Positions 23,037 to 24,434 of a stretch of DNA of 24,434 bases are shown here, one piece after another. Position numbers and translations under genes: made by a program. Source of the DNA: Magnetovibrio sp. GTDB lineage: Bacteria; Pseudomonadota; Alphaproteobacteria; Rhodospirillales_A; JABHCV01. Every line of letters begins with the position of its first letter. Position 1 is the stretch's first letter. The stretch covers positions 1 to 24,434 of the forward strand of contig PBDF01000018.1 of assembly GCA_002717285.1 (NCBI GenBank), read 5' to 3'. The notes under the pieces were generated by a model that did no database searches, was not told the DNA's origin, and worked only from the letters and a program-made list of their open reading frames with translations.

Positions 23037-23572
23037 TTAATAATCCTCATATAGCCTTTCAAAAGGTTATGCAGGGATCAGAGGGGTATTTCAGGAAAAA
23101 TGGTGAAACACTTGATTTTCGCATCATAAAACTTGGAGCTTATGTCCCTGAAATGGATTACTCAAAGCTATCAAGAGCTTAGCCTAGCAAGATAAAATGA
23201 TGGGATGGCGAGAGTGAATCAAGAACACCCGGAAATACGTTTCTTTAATGTGCCTCTTAACTATCAGAACTTCATAAAAGCTCCCACGACCACGGCGTGG
23301 ATACACACCTTCCACTCGTCTGTTTCCTCGTGAATCATGCAACAGTGATCGCGATTGCGCCGTGACGTGTTTCAGCAAATTGCTGCCCAGATGGAGATTA
23401 GCGACAGCCACGACTTTTAAGACGAGTACAACACTTACAAGATGAGCATTGAGGTGTCCGCCGCCTGGGGCAACCAGCGGTGACCCAGAAGATCCCTGGC
23501 GGCCGTCGTCGCGTGACGCGGATGAAGCCGCACCTCCCGCCTCGCGAGCCGGACGCGCTCGGAGCGACTTAA
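23037..23572. other. Intergenic region upstream of the cluster, no convincing gene
   Basis: This must hold the promoter of the first minus-strand gene (start 23036). I found only weak hexamers, for example TTGAGT then TAAGCT at about 17-bp spacing around 23138-23166 on the minus strand, and would not call a promoter. A short palindromic stretch CCTTT-CA-AAAGG lies at about 23056-23067. Base composition turns from AT-rich to GC-rich within this stretch, near 23450. Reading frames here have skewed, Arg/Ser-rich composition and look spurious. No tRNA or transposase remnant was seen. Confidence 0.4.
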
Positions 23573-23680
23573 ATGCGGATACTGGAGAGGATGGGGGACG
23601 TGCTGATCGTCTCACTGATCGCGAGCTTCGTTTGGTTCGCGGTCTATGCCACCGTTCTCGATATGGCTTTAGGGTCCTAG
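23573..23680 (+). CDS. Possible small single-span membrane protein (35 aa)
   Basis: ATG 23573 to TAG 23680, the only plausible plus-strand gene. GGAG lies about 8 bases before the ATG. The peptide is MRILERMGDVLIVSLIASFV... with a hydrophobic helix at about residues 9-27 and acidic/Gly ends, the look of a small inner-membrane protein. Short length means chance cannot be excluded. It lies in the GC-rich flank and is divergent from both the cluster and the DUF445-type gene. No function can be assigned. Confidence 0.3.
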   Translation: MRILERMGDVLIVSLIASFVWFAVYATVLDMALGS

Positions 23681-23973
23681 GAGAACTGAATGAACCCACG
23701 AGGCTTATCACGGTCATGCGCGGCGGCGTACGTGGGTTGCTCTCCGCGCAAGTTCGATCAAACTATAAGCTCGCGAAAAACTGCGCGAAGACGCTCATCG
23801 CTCACGCGGCCCGCAAGGGGAAACCCCTCTCTGGGCTCTCCCCCTAGAGGTAAAGAGGTAAAGACATAGGAGGAAACACTTTCGCTTTTGCGAGAGCGTC
23901 CTGGCAATCCAGAACCCAGAGAGGTAACTCCGAGCCGAGGCATTGACCCCGTTGCGGTTCGCGGAACGGAGGC
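23681..23973. other. Intergenic stretch before the DUF445-type gene
   Basis: Contains a short stem AGGGG-AAA-CCCCT (23816-23828) and the direct repeat GAGGTAAAGAGGTAAAG near 23845-23865. An imperfect hairpin around CTTTCGC-TTTT-GCGAGAG (near 23880-23897) lies downstream of the DUF445 stop and could weakly end that transcript. No gene is supported; open frames on both strands are typical of GC-rich noncoding DNA. Confidence 0.3.
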
Positions 23974-24434
23974 TCAAAGTCCTTGTAACAGACTGATGGC
24001 CAGACCGATGGCTCCGCCGAACACGCCGCCCCATACGACAAGCCATCCGAGATGCCGCCGAATCATTGTCTGGACGATCTCTTTCACATGCTCAGGCGTC
24101 AACTCCGCGAGGCGCGTGTCGATGATTTGCGCCACCTGATCGATCAGCGATTGCGTAAAATCCTCTCCGTCTTGGCCCTTCACTCCGTCGCGGGCTAATT
24201 CGGAAATGATGTCTTTCAGCTTTTCGGTGACCGGTTCCCGCAGCGGTTCCAAGGCTTGGGTTCCGCCGACCATTGCCAGCATCGAGCCCAGCTGCGATTC
24301 CGCGATTGCGTCGGTCAGGCCGGTAAAAACACGGTTGAAATCTACTTTCTCGATCAGGCCGTCTGAACCTCCACCTCCGTTTGCCGCGAAGAACCGTTCG
24401 ATATGTTCGCGGGTGAAAAATTCGGAGATGATCA
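23974..24434 (-). CDS. DUF445-family membrane protein, C-terminal part
   Basis: Partial gene, open to the right edge of the window, so only the last 152 residues are visible. The end LTPEHVKEIVQTMIRRHLGWL, then VVWGGVFGGAIGLAISLL, with one C-terminal membrane helix, is the typical finish of DUF445 (YjiN/YheB-type) proteins. The preceding LVEKV/TGLTDAIAESQLGSML and LEPLREPVTEKLKDII repeats are the amphipathic helices of that family. The first ATG visible in frame (24282) is internal. This GC-richer housekeeping-type gene is unrelated in composition to the cluster and marks ordinary chromosome. Role in the envelope unknown in general. Confidence 0.85.
   Translation of the reverse strand, partial: IISEFFTREHIERFFAANGGGGSDGLIEKVDFNRVFTGLTDAIAESQLGSMLAMVGGTQALEPLREPVTEKLKDIISELARDGVKGQDGEDFTQSLIDQVAQIIDTRLAELTPEHVKEIVQTMIRRHLGWLVVWGGVFGGAIGLAISLLQGL

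Noticed and set aside
23184..23717. 177-aa minus-strand frame and 132-aa plus-strand frame (23449-23847) in the GC-rich flank
   Set aside because: Both are Arg/Ser/Pro-rich with no domain, overlap each other and lie where GC-rich DNA gives few stops. Only the 35-aa frame has a gene-like layout.

Overview
The window reads as part of a Gram-negative proteobacterial chromosome. The evidence is many Sec signal peptides and lipoprotein signals, murein lytic transglycosylase-type proteins, an ExbB/TolQ-type channel and CsgG/LpoB/FlgT-like outer-membrane accessory proteins. I cannot settle between Alpha- and Gammaproteobacteria. No rRNA, tRNA, CRISPR array, insertion sequence or integrase was seen.

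Layout. From 23036 down to 54, about 23 kb, nearly every credible gene lies on the minus strand. Many are packed with 1-40 bp gaps or overlaps, so this is one very large operon or a few consecutive ones. In transcription order: (a) 23036-21238, an ExbD/TolR-like membrane protein, a secreted transglycosylase-like protein without the catalytic Glu, and an intact SLT transglycosylase; (b) 21277-17801, a 532-aa cytoplasmic protein, a 180-aa cytoplasmic protein, and a membrane protein whose N-terminal domain resembles the Lon (S16) peptidase fold; (c) 17608-15680, two lipoproteins and a small secreted protein; (d) 15676-13412, an ExbB/TolQ/MotA-like channel followed by two single-span proteins with long Pro/Lys-rich periplasmic parts (TolA/TonB-like shape); (e) 13415-10783, a secreted caspase-like/SH3-like protein and two lipoproteins with CsgG/LpoB-type folds; (f) after a 413-bp gap, 10369-4352, a small lipoprotein, a 405-aa secreted protein, an LPP20/FlgT-N-like protein, a duplicated helical protein (one copy a lipoprotein, one with its lipobox Cys changed to Phe), a FlgT/CsgG-like protein and an unlisted 58-aa membrane protein; (g) 4214-54, an SF2 helicase and a large secreted LPP20-like protein.

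Interpretation (inference). Together the genes look like a proton-motive-force-driven envelope machine: an ExbB/ExbD-type motor, TonB/TolA-like rods, peptidoglycan-cutting and peptidoglycan-recognising parts, and a set of outer-membrane or periplasmic proteins sharing the folds of flagellar H-ring (FlgT), curli (CsgG) and PBP-activator (LpoB) accessories. It matches none of Ton, Tol-Pal, flagellar stator, gliding or Zorya systems gene for gene. I consider it a candidate undescribed system. The SF2 helicase at its end is hard to place in an envelope role.

Beyond about 23.4 kb the base composition becomes clearly richer in G+C. A partial DUF445-type gene runs off the right edge. The AT-richer cluster therefore probably abuts ordinary chromosome there and may be laterally acquired.
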